Origin: Alphaproteobacteria bacterium
Lineage (GTDB): Bacteria; Pseudomonadota; Alphaproteobacteria; UBA8366
Direction of reading: 5' to 3'
Length of the DNA stretch: 5,777 bases
NCBI GenBank assembly: GCA_018665505.1
Contig: JABJCS010000010.1
Coordinates: 1-5,777 of the forward strand
Made by a program: the position numbers and the translations under genes. Below are positions 1 through 5,777 of this stretch, in pieces (the first letter of the stretch is position 1; every line of letters begins with the position of its first letter). The notes under the pieces are model-generated. The model saw only the letters and a list, made by a program, of their open reading frames with translations, had not been told where the DNA came from and made no database searches.

Positions 1-447
1 CTGACGGCACGAGGCGAGGAAGAAGACCGAGTCCGCGGCCTTGAGAGCGGGGCGGACGACTATATGGTTAAACCGTATTCGCTGAACGAAATGATCGCTC
101 GGGTTCAGGCCGTCCTGCGACGTTCTCACCCGGAAATTGCAGCAGAAGCGCTGCAATACTCCGACATTCGCATGGATTTATCCCGCCACCGGGTCAGCCG
201 AAACGATCCGGCCATTCATCTTGGGCCGACCGAATTTCGTTTGCTTCGTGTCCTCATGGAACGACCGGGGCGCGTGTTCTCACGCGAACAATTGTTGGAC
301 CGCGCCTGGGGTCGGGACGTCTATGTCGAAAGTCGGACGGTCGACGTCCATATCCGCCGTTTACGGAAAGCGCTGAATATTCAAGGTTTCAAAGATATCA
401 TTCGGACGGTTCGCGGTGCGGGTTACGCCATTGATGAAGATGGTTAA
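1..447 (+). CDS. phoB: Phosphate regulon response regulator PhoB, 5' end cut by window
   Basis: This is an OmpR/PhoB-type two-component response regulator, read from base 1 in frame with no start in the window; 148 residues are visible. It opens with the receiver segment LTARGEEEDRVRGLESGADD, nearly identical to E. coli PhoB from memory. It has the conserved Thr (window residue 2) and the Lys of the VKP motif (residue 24). About 81 residues are missing, including the phosphoacceptor Asp, which would give a full length near 229, normal for PhoB. The C-terminal winged-helix domain starts around residue 55, with LGPTEF at 74-79 and recognition helix RTVDVHIRRLRKAL at 112-125, ending in the TVRGAGYAI wing. 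In this family, PhoR phosphorylates PhoB at low phosphate, and PhoB binds Pho boxes to activate uptake and scavenging genes. The phosphate transporter immediately downstream supports the call. The ATG at base 64 is internal, not a start. Confidence 0.95.
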   Translation: MTARGEEEDRVRGLESGADDYMVKPYSLNEMIARVQAVLRRSHPEIAAEALQYSDIRMDLSRHRVSRNDPAIHLGPTEFRLLRVLMERPGRVFSREQLLDRAWGRDVYVESRTVDVHIRRLRKALNIQGFKDIIRTVRGAGYAIDEDG

Positions 448-462
448 TTCCTCGATTCGACA

Positions 463-480
463 GTTTCATTCTGCGCTCAT
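463..480 (+). promoter_or_regulatory. Weak candidate Pho box upstream of pit
   Basis: GTTTCAT at 463-469 and CGCTCAT at 474-480 are direct repeats separated by four bases. This gives the 11-base period of the Pho box (CTGTCAT-N4-CTGTCAT). Each half matches the consensus at five of seven positions, including the TCAT core. The site begins 16 bases after the phoB stop, more than 100 bases before pit. The match is modest and could be chance; no well-placed strong -10 follows it. Confidence 0.22.
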
Positions 481-550
481 GCGTTACAAGCACAGCACTA
501 GTATCGATTTATGACATCAAAACAACGCTCTACATGGACATATTATTTAA

Positions 551-568
551 CATTACAATTTTGTGATG
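551..568. repeat. Imperfect inverted repeat (operator-like dyad) upstream of pit
   Basis: CATTACAA (551-558) and TTGTGATG (561-568) are inverted copies matching at seven of eight positions around a two-base TT centre. The dyad is just downstream of the possible -10 at 541-546 and 33 bases before the TTG start, where a repressor would act. It overlaps the second ATGACATC octamer by three bases. The symmetry is directly visible; a bound protein is speculation, and such an AT-rich dyad could arise by chance. The loop is too short for it to be a terminator stem. Confidence 0.3.
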
Positions 569-601
569 ACATCTCCATGTTGAGGCACCTGCCAAATCCA
601 C

Positions 602-2104
602 TTGCCCATCATCAGACGAGAAATTCAGACCGTGTATAAAGAAACGCTGACTAAAGATCTTGCGAAGCTGCGCCACATTGAATCCGCGGCTCAGACCAAC
701 CGACAGTTCCTCACGAACTCCGGTTTCGCGCTGCTTTTCCTCGTGATCGTCTATCTCATCGCGTCGGTGACAAGCGGGGGAGACGTATACGGACCCTTCG
801 TGATTGCCGCCGGCGTCTGTGGCGCCTATATGGCGCTGAACATTGGCGCGAACGATGTTGCCAATAACATGGGCCCGGCAGTCGGTTCGAAAGCGCTCTC
901 GCTGGGTGCCGCATTAGCCATTGCCGCCATATTCGAAGCGGCCGGCGCGTTAATCGCAGGTGGCGATGTCGTCAAAACAATTTCCAAGAACATCATCTCG
1001 GTCGACTCATTCGACAGCGAGCTGACCTTTATTTGGGCCATGCTGTCCGCTTTGTTGGCAGCGTCTCTCTGGATTCATATCGCGACATATGTCCGCGCGC
1101 CCGTGTCGACGACGCATTCCATCGTCGGCGGTGTCATGGGAGCGGGTATCGGCGCCGCCGGTTTCGCCATCGTCAATTGGGGAACGATGAGCAAGATCGC
1201 CGCAAGCTGGGTAATTTCCCCAGTACTGGGCGGCATCATCGCAGCCTTATTTTTGGCCTTCATCAAAACCTTCATCGTCTATCAAGAGGACAAGATAGCG
1301 GGAGCGAAGAGATGGGTTCCGGTCCTCGTTGCAATCATGGCCGGAGTGTTCGCCGCGTATCTGATGCTGAAAGGACTGAAGAGAGTTTGGAAGCCCGAAC
1401 CTTGGATGATCACTGCGGTCTCGATCGCGATCAGCGCTGCAGCTTATTTCATCTTGAAGCCTATTATCGAACGCCAGGCGACGGGAATGGAGAATCGTAA
1501 TAAATCGATCCGCACATTGTTTACGATCCCACTGATCTGTTCGACCGCGTTGTTGTCTTTCGCCCACGGATCAAACGATGTTGCGAACGCTGTAGGGCCC
1601 CTTGCGGCCATTGTCTCTGCCGCCTCCTCCGGCGCTATCGCGACGAGTGTCGCGATCCCGTTTTGGGTCATGTGTATCGGCGCCGTCGGCATCGCCATCG
1701 GATTGGCGCTATTTGGTCCACGCTTGATCCGTATGGTCGGCGACCAGATCACGAAAATGAACCCGATGCGGGCCTATTGCGTGGCACTCTCCGCTGCTAT
1801 CACGGTCCTGATCGCCTCGGCGCTCGGCCTGCCGGTCAGCTCAACCCACATCGCGGTCGGAGCGGTATTCGGCGTCGGGTTTTTCCGAGAATGGCAGACC
1901 GCGCGGCGAACCCATATCAATCATGGCCAGTTCCGCAAAGATAAGAAATTCTGGGAGAAGATGGACTTGGAAGAGCGCGCGAAACGCCGACGCCTGGTTC
2001 GCCGCCAACACGTGGTCACCATCGCGTCCGCGTGGGTTATAACCGTCCCCGCGACCGCGCTGCTCGCCGCCGCATTGTTCTGGGGATTGCGCGCTCTGTT
2101 CTAG
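602..2104 (+). CDS. pit: PiT-family low-affinity inorganic phosphate transporter
   Basis: This is an inner-membrane symporter of the PiT family (TC 2.A.20), which takes up phosphate, typically as a metal-phosphate complex, using the proton or cation gradient. Both duplicated family signatures are present: IGANDVANN (residues 81-89) and FAHGSNDVAN (320-329). Each is followed by its partner motif, APVSTTHS (166-173) and LPVSSTH (410-416). About twelve hydrophobic segments span roughly 41-498. The first 39 residues form a charged cytoplasmic leader, and a basic, acidic-mixed loop at 429-470 precedes the last helix. The start is uncertain. TTG at 602 is the first possible (in-frame stop at 581-583) and gives 500 residues with a poor ribosome site. 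GTG at 632 has a weak GACGAG at 615-620, loses only ten residues and may be the true start. Family assignment is secure; ion coupling is not shown by sequence. No DUF47/PhoU-like accessory gene lies beside it in the window. Confidence 0.95.
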   Translation: MPIIRREIQTVYKETLTKDLAKLRHIESAAQTNRQFLTNSGFALLFLVIVYLIASVTSGGDVYGPFVIAAGVCGAYMALNIGANDVANNMGPAVGSKALSLGAALAIAAIFEAAGALIAGGDVVKTISKNIISVDSFDSELTFIWAMLSALLAASLWIHIATYVRAPVSTTHSIVGGVMGAGIGAAGFAIVNWGTMSKIAASWVISPVLGGIIAALFLAFIKTFIVYQEDKIAGAKRWVPVLVAIMAGVFAAYLMLKGLKRVWKPEPWMITAVSIAISAAAYFILKPIIERQATGMENRNKSIRTLFTIPLICSTALLSFAHGSNDVANAVGPLAAIVSAASSGAIATSVAIPFWVMCIGAVGIAIGLALFGPRLIRMVGDQITKMNPMRAYCVALSAAITVLIASALGLPVSSTHIAVGAVFGVGFFREWQTARRTHINHGQFRKDKKFWEKMDLEERAKRRRLVRRQHVVTIASAWVITVPATALLAAALFWGLRALF

Positions 2105-2145
2105 GGCGGATGGCACCTTTACACTTGGCGACGTCACAGCCATTT

Positions 2146-2150
2146 GAGGT
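2146..2150 (+). promoter_or_regulatory. Ribosome binding site deciding the amidohydrolase start
   Basis: GAGGT lies eight bases before the GTG at 2159, an ideal spacing. The upstream in-frame TTG at 2144 overlaps this site and has no good site of its own, so GTG 2159 is preferred. Confidence 0.7.
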
Positions 2151-2158
2151 CGCAGCCC

Positions 2159-3067
2159 GTGTCCACGCCTTTCCCCATCATCGATGCACATCATCACCTC
2201 TGGGATTTGACGAGCGGCCGCTACCCATGGCTGCAGGATGAGATAATCCCAACCTTCAGATACGGGGATTACAGCTCGATCTGCCACGATTACCTGCCCG
2301 CCGAATTTCGGCAAGACAACAACCGCCAAAACGTCGTTGCGTCCGTCCATATGGAGGCTGAATGGTCGACGGATGATCCGGTCGCCGAAACGGACTGGCT
2401 CCATCGCATCGCCGAGGTCGACGGCGTACCGAACGCGATCATCGGCCAAGCATGGTTCTGTCGGAGCGACATCGACGCCGTGTTGGCGGGCCATGCTGCC
2501 TATCCCCTAATACGCGGCATCAGACAAAAGCCGGCGGTGGCGGCGACACCAGATCAAGTCGTCTCTGGCGCGCCCGGTACGATGAGCGATCCGAAATTCC
2601 GCGAAGGCTATGCCATCATGGCGAAGCACGGCCTTCATTACGATTTGCAGGTGCCCTGGTGGCATTTGGAGGAGGCAGCGGATTTAGCACGCGATTTTCC
2701 GGACACGCCGATCATCCTCAACCATACAGGTCTGCCGTCAGACCGTAGTGAGCTTGGTCTATCGGGCTGGCACGCAGGAATGGAAGCGCTGGCGGACGTA
2801 GCGAACACAGCCGTTAAAATTTCCGGTATCGGCATGGCGGGTGAAGCATGGACCGTCGAGCTCAACCGTAATGTCGTGCTGACGACCATCGCGATCTTCG
2901 GTGTCGAACGCTGTATGTTCGCCAGCAATTTTCCGGTCGACAGCCTGGTCGCGAGTTACGATACGATTTTTGACGGCTTTCGCGAGATTACCGAAGAGCT
3001 TGGCCAATCGGCACAACGCAGACTCTTCCACGACAACGCGAAACGATACTACCGGATCGACATGTGA
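2159..3067 (+). CDS. Amidohydrolase-family TIM-barrel metal-dependent hydrolase (COG3618 type)
   Basis: This 302-residue protein belongs to the Amidohydrolase_2 group that includes L-fuconolactonase, 2-pyrone-4,6-dicarboxylate lactonase and 4-sulfomuconolactonase, so hydrolysis of a lactone-like substrate in the cytoplasm is likely. The N-terminal metal motif IIDAHHHLWD has the HxH pair at H11 and H13. Further barrel motifs follow in order: YDLQVPWWH from 161, ILNHTGLP with H189, and MFASNFPVD ending at D261. The final-strand position that is Asp in SDWP-type relatives is Asn here (N257). The SNFPVD form seems common in one COG3618 subgroup, so this need not mean loss of activity. Length is normal for the family. 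The start chosen is GTG 2159, preceded by GAGGT. Its stop overlaps the next gene's GTG start, and pit ends 54 bases upstream with no visible terminator. The exact substrate cannot be told from sequence. Confidence 0.88.
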   Translation: MSTPFPIIDAHHHLWDLTSGRYPWLQDEIIPTFRYGDYSSICHDYLPAEFRQDNNRQNVVASVHMEAEWSTDDPVAETDWLHRIAEVDGVPNAIIGQAWFCRSDIDAVLAGHAAYPLIRGIRQKPAVAATPDQVVSGAPGTMSDPKFREGYAIMAKHGLHYDLQVPWWHLEEAADLARDFPDTPIILNHTGLPSDRSELGLSGWHAGMEALADVANTAVKISGIGMAGEAWTVELNRNVVLTTIAIFGVERCMFASNFPVDSLVASYDTIFDGFREITEELGQSAQRRLFHDNAKRYYRIDM

Positions 3068-4518
3068 GCGCGCTGGAAGAAGCCGTCGGAAGAGCCCGCG
3101 CCGCGTATCAAGCACGTGAGTTCGACAAAGCAGCAGAAGCTTTCAACCAAGCTCTGAGTCACGCCCCCGATCATCTGCCGTCACTCTTCGGGCTCGGCAA
3201 TTCGCTTTTAGAGGCAAAACGAGATTCTGAGGCACTAGCACCTTTGGAGAAGGCCCTCGAAATCGCGCCCGGCAACGCGGATATTCACAACAGTATAGGT
3301 GTCCTGCTTCGCCGCTTGAAACGCTACGCAGAGGCCATCCCCCATTTGGAAGCCGCCGCCGAGGCTCACCCTGACCAGCCTGGGATCGTCACCAACCTCG
3401 CCAATGCTTATCGCGCGGATCATCGCCTCGCCGAAGCCATCGCAGCCTATGAACGGGCCTTGGAACAAGACGACACTTTCGCGGAGGCCTATGCCGGCCT
3501 TGGGACAACCCATCGCATGACGGGTCAGTTGGAAAACGCCAAAACCATGCTCGACCGCGCCTTGACCCTGAATCCCGGCCATGCGGATGCTCGGTTTTCT
3601 CGCGCGTTACTATATCTGGAACAGGGCAACTTACCTTTCGGATTCGCCGATTACGAACAACGCTGGGCCTCAAGCGATTTCCCCGGCCGCAGCATCGCAG
3701 GGGCGCAATGGCGAGGTGAGGACCTCAACGGAAGAACAATCCTGGTGCATGCGGAGCAAGGATTCGGCGACACCATTCAATTTGCGCGATTCGTCCCAAT
3801 GCTCGCCGCACGCGGTGCCAAGGTGTTGTTCTACGCTCAACCAGAATTAATTCCGCTCATCGCCGGATTGAGCGGTGTTGCGGAGGCGATTCCGGCCGGA
3901 AGGCAGGAAGTCCCAGCCTACGACTATTACGTAGCCGTGATGAGCCTCCCCTATCATTTCGGCACCACACCAGAGTCTATCCCCAGCGAGGTGCCTTACG
4001 TCTCGCCACCGAGTACATTACCCGGCGAATTGGAACAATTACTGCCTCTCACCTCTGACTCTTACCGAGTCGGTCTCGTCTGGGCCGGACGGGCAAATCA
4101 CACTAATGACCGACACCGTTCATGCGGATTGACCGATCTCAGCGCCTTGCTTGATCTACCAGGAATTAGCTATTTCAGCCTCCAGAAAGAATCGAAAGAA
4201 GAAGACCGCATGTTCCTTCGCGGCATTGTCGACTTAGCGCCTCACCTGACTGATTTCAGCGTGACCGCCGCGTTTATGGAGCGACTCGATCTGATCGTCT
4301 GCGTCGACACTGCACCGGCACACTTGGCCGGCGCACTCGGTCGCCCCATCTGGCTGATGCTGCCCCATCGTGGAGAATGGCGCTGGGCACTCGCACAAGA
4401 CTCCAGCCCCTGGTATCCCAGCATGAGGATATTCCGACAATCTTCACCGGGCGACTGGAAGACGCTCGTGGAGAGCCTCAAGACCGAGCTTATACGGCAG
4501 GCTGGTCGTACAACTTAA
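3064..4518 (+). CDS. TPR protein with C-terminal heptosyltransferase-like (GT9/GT-B) domain
   Basis: This 484-residue protein has two parts. Residues 4-37, 38-71, 72-105, 106-139 and 140-173 form five consecutive 34-residue tetratricopeptide repeats ending in the usual P-G/D pattern. A degenerate sixth repeat covers 174-207. The rest resembles the ADP-heptose:LPS heptosyltransferase fold. A glycine-rich N-lobe motif HAEQGFGDTIQFARF starts at 229. A central VGLVWAG strand is followed by ND..RS and SLQKE motifs, and the donor-side motif DTAPAHLAGALGRP starts at D415. This architecture recurs in alphaproteobacteria, usually labelled TPR or glycosyltransferase family 9 protein. Cell-envelope or protein glycosylation is plausible, but neither donor nor acceptor is known. 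No signal peptide or membrane segment is visible, so it is probably cytoplasmic. GTG 3064 overlaps the upstream stop in a GTGA, suggesting translational coupling. The 3' end overlaps the convergent dehydrogenase gene. Confidence 0.87.
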   Translation: MSALEEAVGRARAAYQAREFDKAAEAFNQALSHAPDHLPSLFGLGNSLLEAKRDSEALAPLEKALEIAPGNADIHNSIGVLLRRLKRYAEAIPHLEAAAEAHPDQPGIVTNLANAYRADHRLAEAIAAYERALEQDDTFAEAYAGLGTTHRMTGQLENAKTMLDRALTLNPGHADARFSRALLYLEQGNLPFGFADYEQRWASSDFPGRSIAGAQWRGEDLNGRTILVHAEQGFGDTIQFARFVPMLAARGAKVLFYAQPELIPLIAGLSGVAEAIPAGRQEVPAYDYYVAVMSLPYHFGTTPESIPSEVPYVSPPSTLPGELEQLLPLTSDSYRVGLVWAGRANHTNDRHRSCGLTDLSALLDLPGISYFSLQKESKEEDRMFLRGIVDLAPHLTDFSVTAAFMERLDLIVCVDTAPAHLAGALGRPIWLMLPHRGEWRWALAQDSSPWYPSMRIFRQSSPGDWKTLVESLKTELIRQAGRTT

Positions 4519-5377
4519 AAACCGCCGTGCCGTCTAAATCCTGATGACCGCGCGCGCAGAGAAGCCGGAACAACGTCCGCGCCTGATCCGCCATCGGCGT
4601 CGGGGCTTCCAAACCTTTAGTCAAATCGTGCAGCATATCGAGGTCCTTTAACACCTGCTTGGCACGACCCATCGGCTCGAAATCACGCTCAACGATGCGT
4701 GGCAGCAAGGCGTTCAACAGGTTACTGCCAGCGTGACCCGTCGCCAAAGCTTCTGGAATTTTCGAGACGTCGACACCACCCGCTTCGCCGAGTTTCACCG
4801 CCTCTGCAATGACGCAGTAGTTCGTGAGGACCAATACCTGATTCACCATTTTAGTGATTTGTCCGGCACCGATATCTCCCATATGCGTGAAGACCCCCGA
4901 TAAATCTTCCATCAGGTTGCTTACCTTAGAGATGGCGTCGGCTGAACCGCCGGCCATAATCGCGAGTGAGCCGTCTTCGGCCGCGGACGGCCCCCCGGAG
5001 ACCGGCGCATCCACCCATGCCATGCCGCAGCGGCGCTCCAACTCTTCCGCCATCTCGCGCGTCGCGTCCAATACGGTCGTCCCGTGATCAACGACCACCG
5101 CCCCCGCCCTTCCTGTCTCCACGATGCCGTCTTTTCCGAGAACGATGTCTCGCACGGACGATGTTTCCAGCACGCAGATTTGCACGATATCGGCTTCTTG
5201 AGCGGCCTCGGCAGCGCTACCGGCGGGCTCTACACCCCACTCTGATGCCGCCGTCATCTTTGCCGGATCCGTATCGTGTCCCGTCACGTCGTAGCCGAGC
5301 GTGATAAGGCGTTTCGTAAATCCCGCTCCCATTAAGCCAAGCCCGATAAAGGCGATCTGCGGTTTTTCCTCCGTCAT
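4490..5377 (-). CDS. NAD(P)-dependent oxidoreductase, 3-hydroxyisobutyrate dehydrogenase family
   Basis: This 295-residue enzyme belongs to the beta-hydroxyacid dehydrogenase family (3-hydroxyisobutyrate, tartronate semialdehyde and related reductases), which oxidises or reduces short hydroxyacids or semialdehydes. Numbered from the ATG, a Rossmann dinucleotide motif FIGLGLMG lies at 10-17. The substrate-binding DAPVSGGPSAAEDGSL starts at 123. The catalytic Lys is in GQITKMVNQ (K176, N179), and a KDLDM motif lies near 244. Asp36 in GHDTD sits just after the second strand, which may hint at NAD preference, but this is weak. The usual DHST segment reads DHGT. ATG 5377 is chosen over the adjacent TTG at 5380 because an AGGG (plus-strand CCCT 5386-5389) sits eight bases ahead of it. 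The ATG overlaps the amidase stop in TGATG, so the two are probably cotranscribed. The 3' end overlaps the TPR gene by 29 bases. The substrate is not determinable. Confidence 0.9.
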   Translation of the reverse strand: MTEEKPQIAFIGLGLMGAGFTKRLITLGYDVTGHDTDPAKMTAASEWGVEPAGSAAEAAQEADIVQICVLETSSVRDIVLGKDGIVETGRAGAVVVDHGTTVLDATREMAEELERRCGMAWVDAPVSGGPSAAEDGSLAIMAGGSADAISKVSNLMEDLSGVFTHMGDIGAGQITKMVNQVLVLTNYCVIAEAVKLGEAGGVDVSKIPEALATGHAGSNLLNALLPRIVERDFEPMGRAKQVLKDLDMLHDLTKGLEAPTPMADQARTLFRLLCARGHQDLDGTAVFKLYDQPAV

Positions 5378-5777
5378 CAATCGTACCCTGGCGGCGGCTG
5401 AAATCCTCCAATCTCCTCACCCAACAACCGCGCGAAATCGATGGTCCTCAGATCGTGCATGGACGGCCCAACAATCTGCACGCCGGTGGGCAGGCCGGAA
5501 CGGGTGAGGCCCGAAGGCGCCACGGTCGAGGGCAACAAGACAACGCCAGACATACCGGCCCAGAACAATTGGTCTACCGCGCTTTGCGGTTCGCCGTTCA
5601 CCGGGATCGTCCGGTTCCAGCGCTCACCCTTTTGGTCGTGCGGAAAAGCGGCGGAGGATGCGGTCGGGCAGAGCAGAACATCCCATTGTTGGAAGAAAGC
5701 TTGCCAGGCCCAGCGCATATGAGTGCGGTACTCGTTCGCGGCCATCCAATCCCGGTGGTACTGCACCGACGCCCGCA
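5377..5777 (-). CDS. Amidase signature family enzyme, C-terminal part only
   Basis: The last 132 or so residues of an amidase-signature protein are visible; the reading frame stays open to the window edge, so the start lies beyond 5777. Features typical of the family C-terminus are a WDVLLCPTAS segment, then DQLFWAGMSGVVLLPSTVAP, and SGLPTGVQIVGP, ending in GGFQPPPGYD. The catalytic Lys-Ser-Ser triad and the glycine/serine-rich signature lie in the missing N-terminal part, so activity cannot be judged here. Members hydrolyse amides in the cytoplasm; the closing pattern resembles generic catabolic amidases rather than GatA, but this is from memory. A GTG at 5766 is an internal codon, not a start. 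The stop TGA (5377-5379) overlaps the ATG of the downstream dehydrogenase, implying coupled translation. Confidence 0.88.
   Translation of the reverse strand, partial: RASVQYHRDWMAANEYRTHMRWAWQAFFQQWDVLLCPTASSAAFPHDQKGERWNRTIPVNGEPQSAVDQLFWAGMSGVVLLPSTVAPSGLTRSGLPTGVQIVGPSMHDLRTIDFARLLGEEIGGFQPPPGYD

Larger units (their letters stand above)
448..601 (+). promoter_or_regulatory. phoB-pit intergenic region, probable pit promoter
   Basis: This 154-base gap is visibly richer in A/T than the flanking genes, especially at 500-575, as expected of a promoter. TATTAT at 541-546 could be a -10 element, but there is no good -35 hexamer at the usual spacing; activator-dependent Pho promoters often lack one. 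The octamer ATGACATC occurs twice, at 511-518 and 566-573, 55 bases apart. Its first seven bases resemble the reverse complement of the Pho half-site CTGTCAT, but neither copy has a well-matched partner at 11-base spacing. An inverted repeat lies at 551-568. No strong hairpin followed by a T-run ends phoB, so read-through into pit is possible. The promoter role is inferred from position and composition. Confidence 0.4.

Noticed and set aside
1033..1500. Plus-strand open frame of 155 codons inside pit
   Set aside because: It is out of frame within an intact membrane transporter gene and has an Arg/Gly-rich composition typical of shadow translation.
2144..2158. TTG start for the amidohydrolase
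   Set aside because: It overlaps the GAGGT ribosome site that fits the GTG at 2159, and family members start close to the HxH motif.
2105..2158. Possible terminator after pit
   Set aside because: Only short GC palindromes such as GACGTC are present, with no stable stem and no T-run.
1841..2494. Long minus-strand open frame of 217 codons across the pit end and the amidohydrolase start
   Set aside because: It lies opposite two clearly conserved genes, has no recognisable domain, and its residues read like a codon-phase shadow.
4966..5304. Plus-strand Pro/Arg-rich open frame opposite the dehydrogenase
   Set aside because: Low-complexity antisense shadow of a conserved gene; no domain or ribosome site.
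1..5777. CRISPR arrays, tRNA genes, insertion sequences, attachment sites or defence genes
   Set aside because: No regularly spaced repeats, terminal inverted repeats, transposase motifs or RNA-gene patterns were seen; the window is filled by six household and metabolic genes.

Overview
This window carries six genes, two of them cut by the window edges. Moderate-to-high GC, frequent GTG/TTG starts and family-level protein similarity suggest an alphaproteobacterium, perhaps a Rhodospirillales-like lineage. That placement is an inference from protein style, since no rRNA or marker gene is present.

Layout. Bases 1-447 (+) hold the C-terminal two thirds of a PhoB response regulator. Bases 448-601 are an AT-richer intergenic stretch with an inverted repeat, a repeated octamer and a weak Pho-box-like pair. 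Next comes a PiT-family inorganic phosphate transporter (602 or 632 to 2104, +). A short 54-base gap leads to a COG3618-type amidohydrolase (2159-3067, +). This overlaps by 4 bases a TPR protein with a C-terminal heptosyltransferase-like (GT9/GT-B) domain (3064-4518, +). On the minus strand, an amidase-signature enzyme (C-terminal end only, 5377-5777) runs into a 3-hydroxyisobutyrate-dehydrogenase-family oxidoreductase (4490-5377) through a one-base TGATG overlap. This minus-strand pair converges on the TPR gene, and the two coding regions overlap tail to tail by 29 bases.

How the genes relate. phoB and pit form a phosphate sensing and uptake neighbourhood, and pit may be under PhoB control. 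The amidohydrolase and TPR/glycosyltransferase are probably translated from one message, but no shared pathway is evident. The amidase and dehydrogenase look like a small catabolic pair of unknown substrate.

I see no tRNA, rRNA, CRISPR, insertion sequence, attachment site or clear intrinsic terminator. All six genes belong to known families, and I did not find a convincing undescribed system. The points worth checking are the regulatory content of the phoB-pit gap, the odd amidohydrolase/TPR pairing and the convergent overlap.
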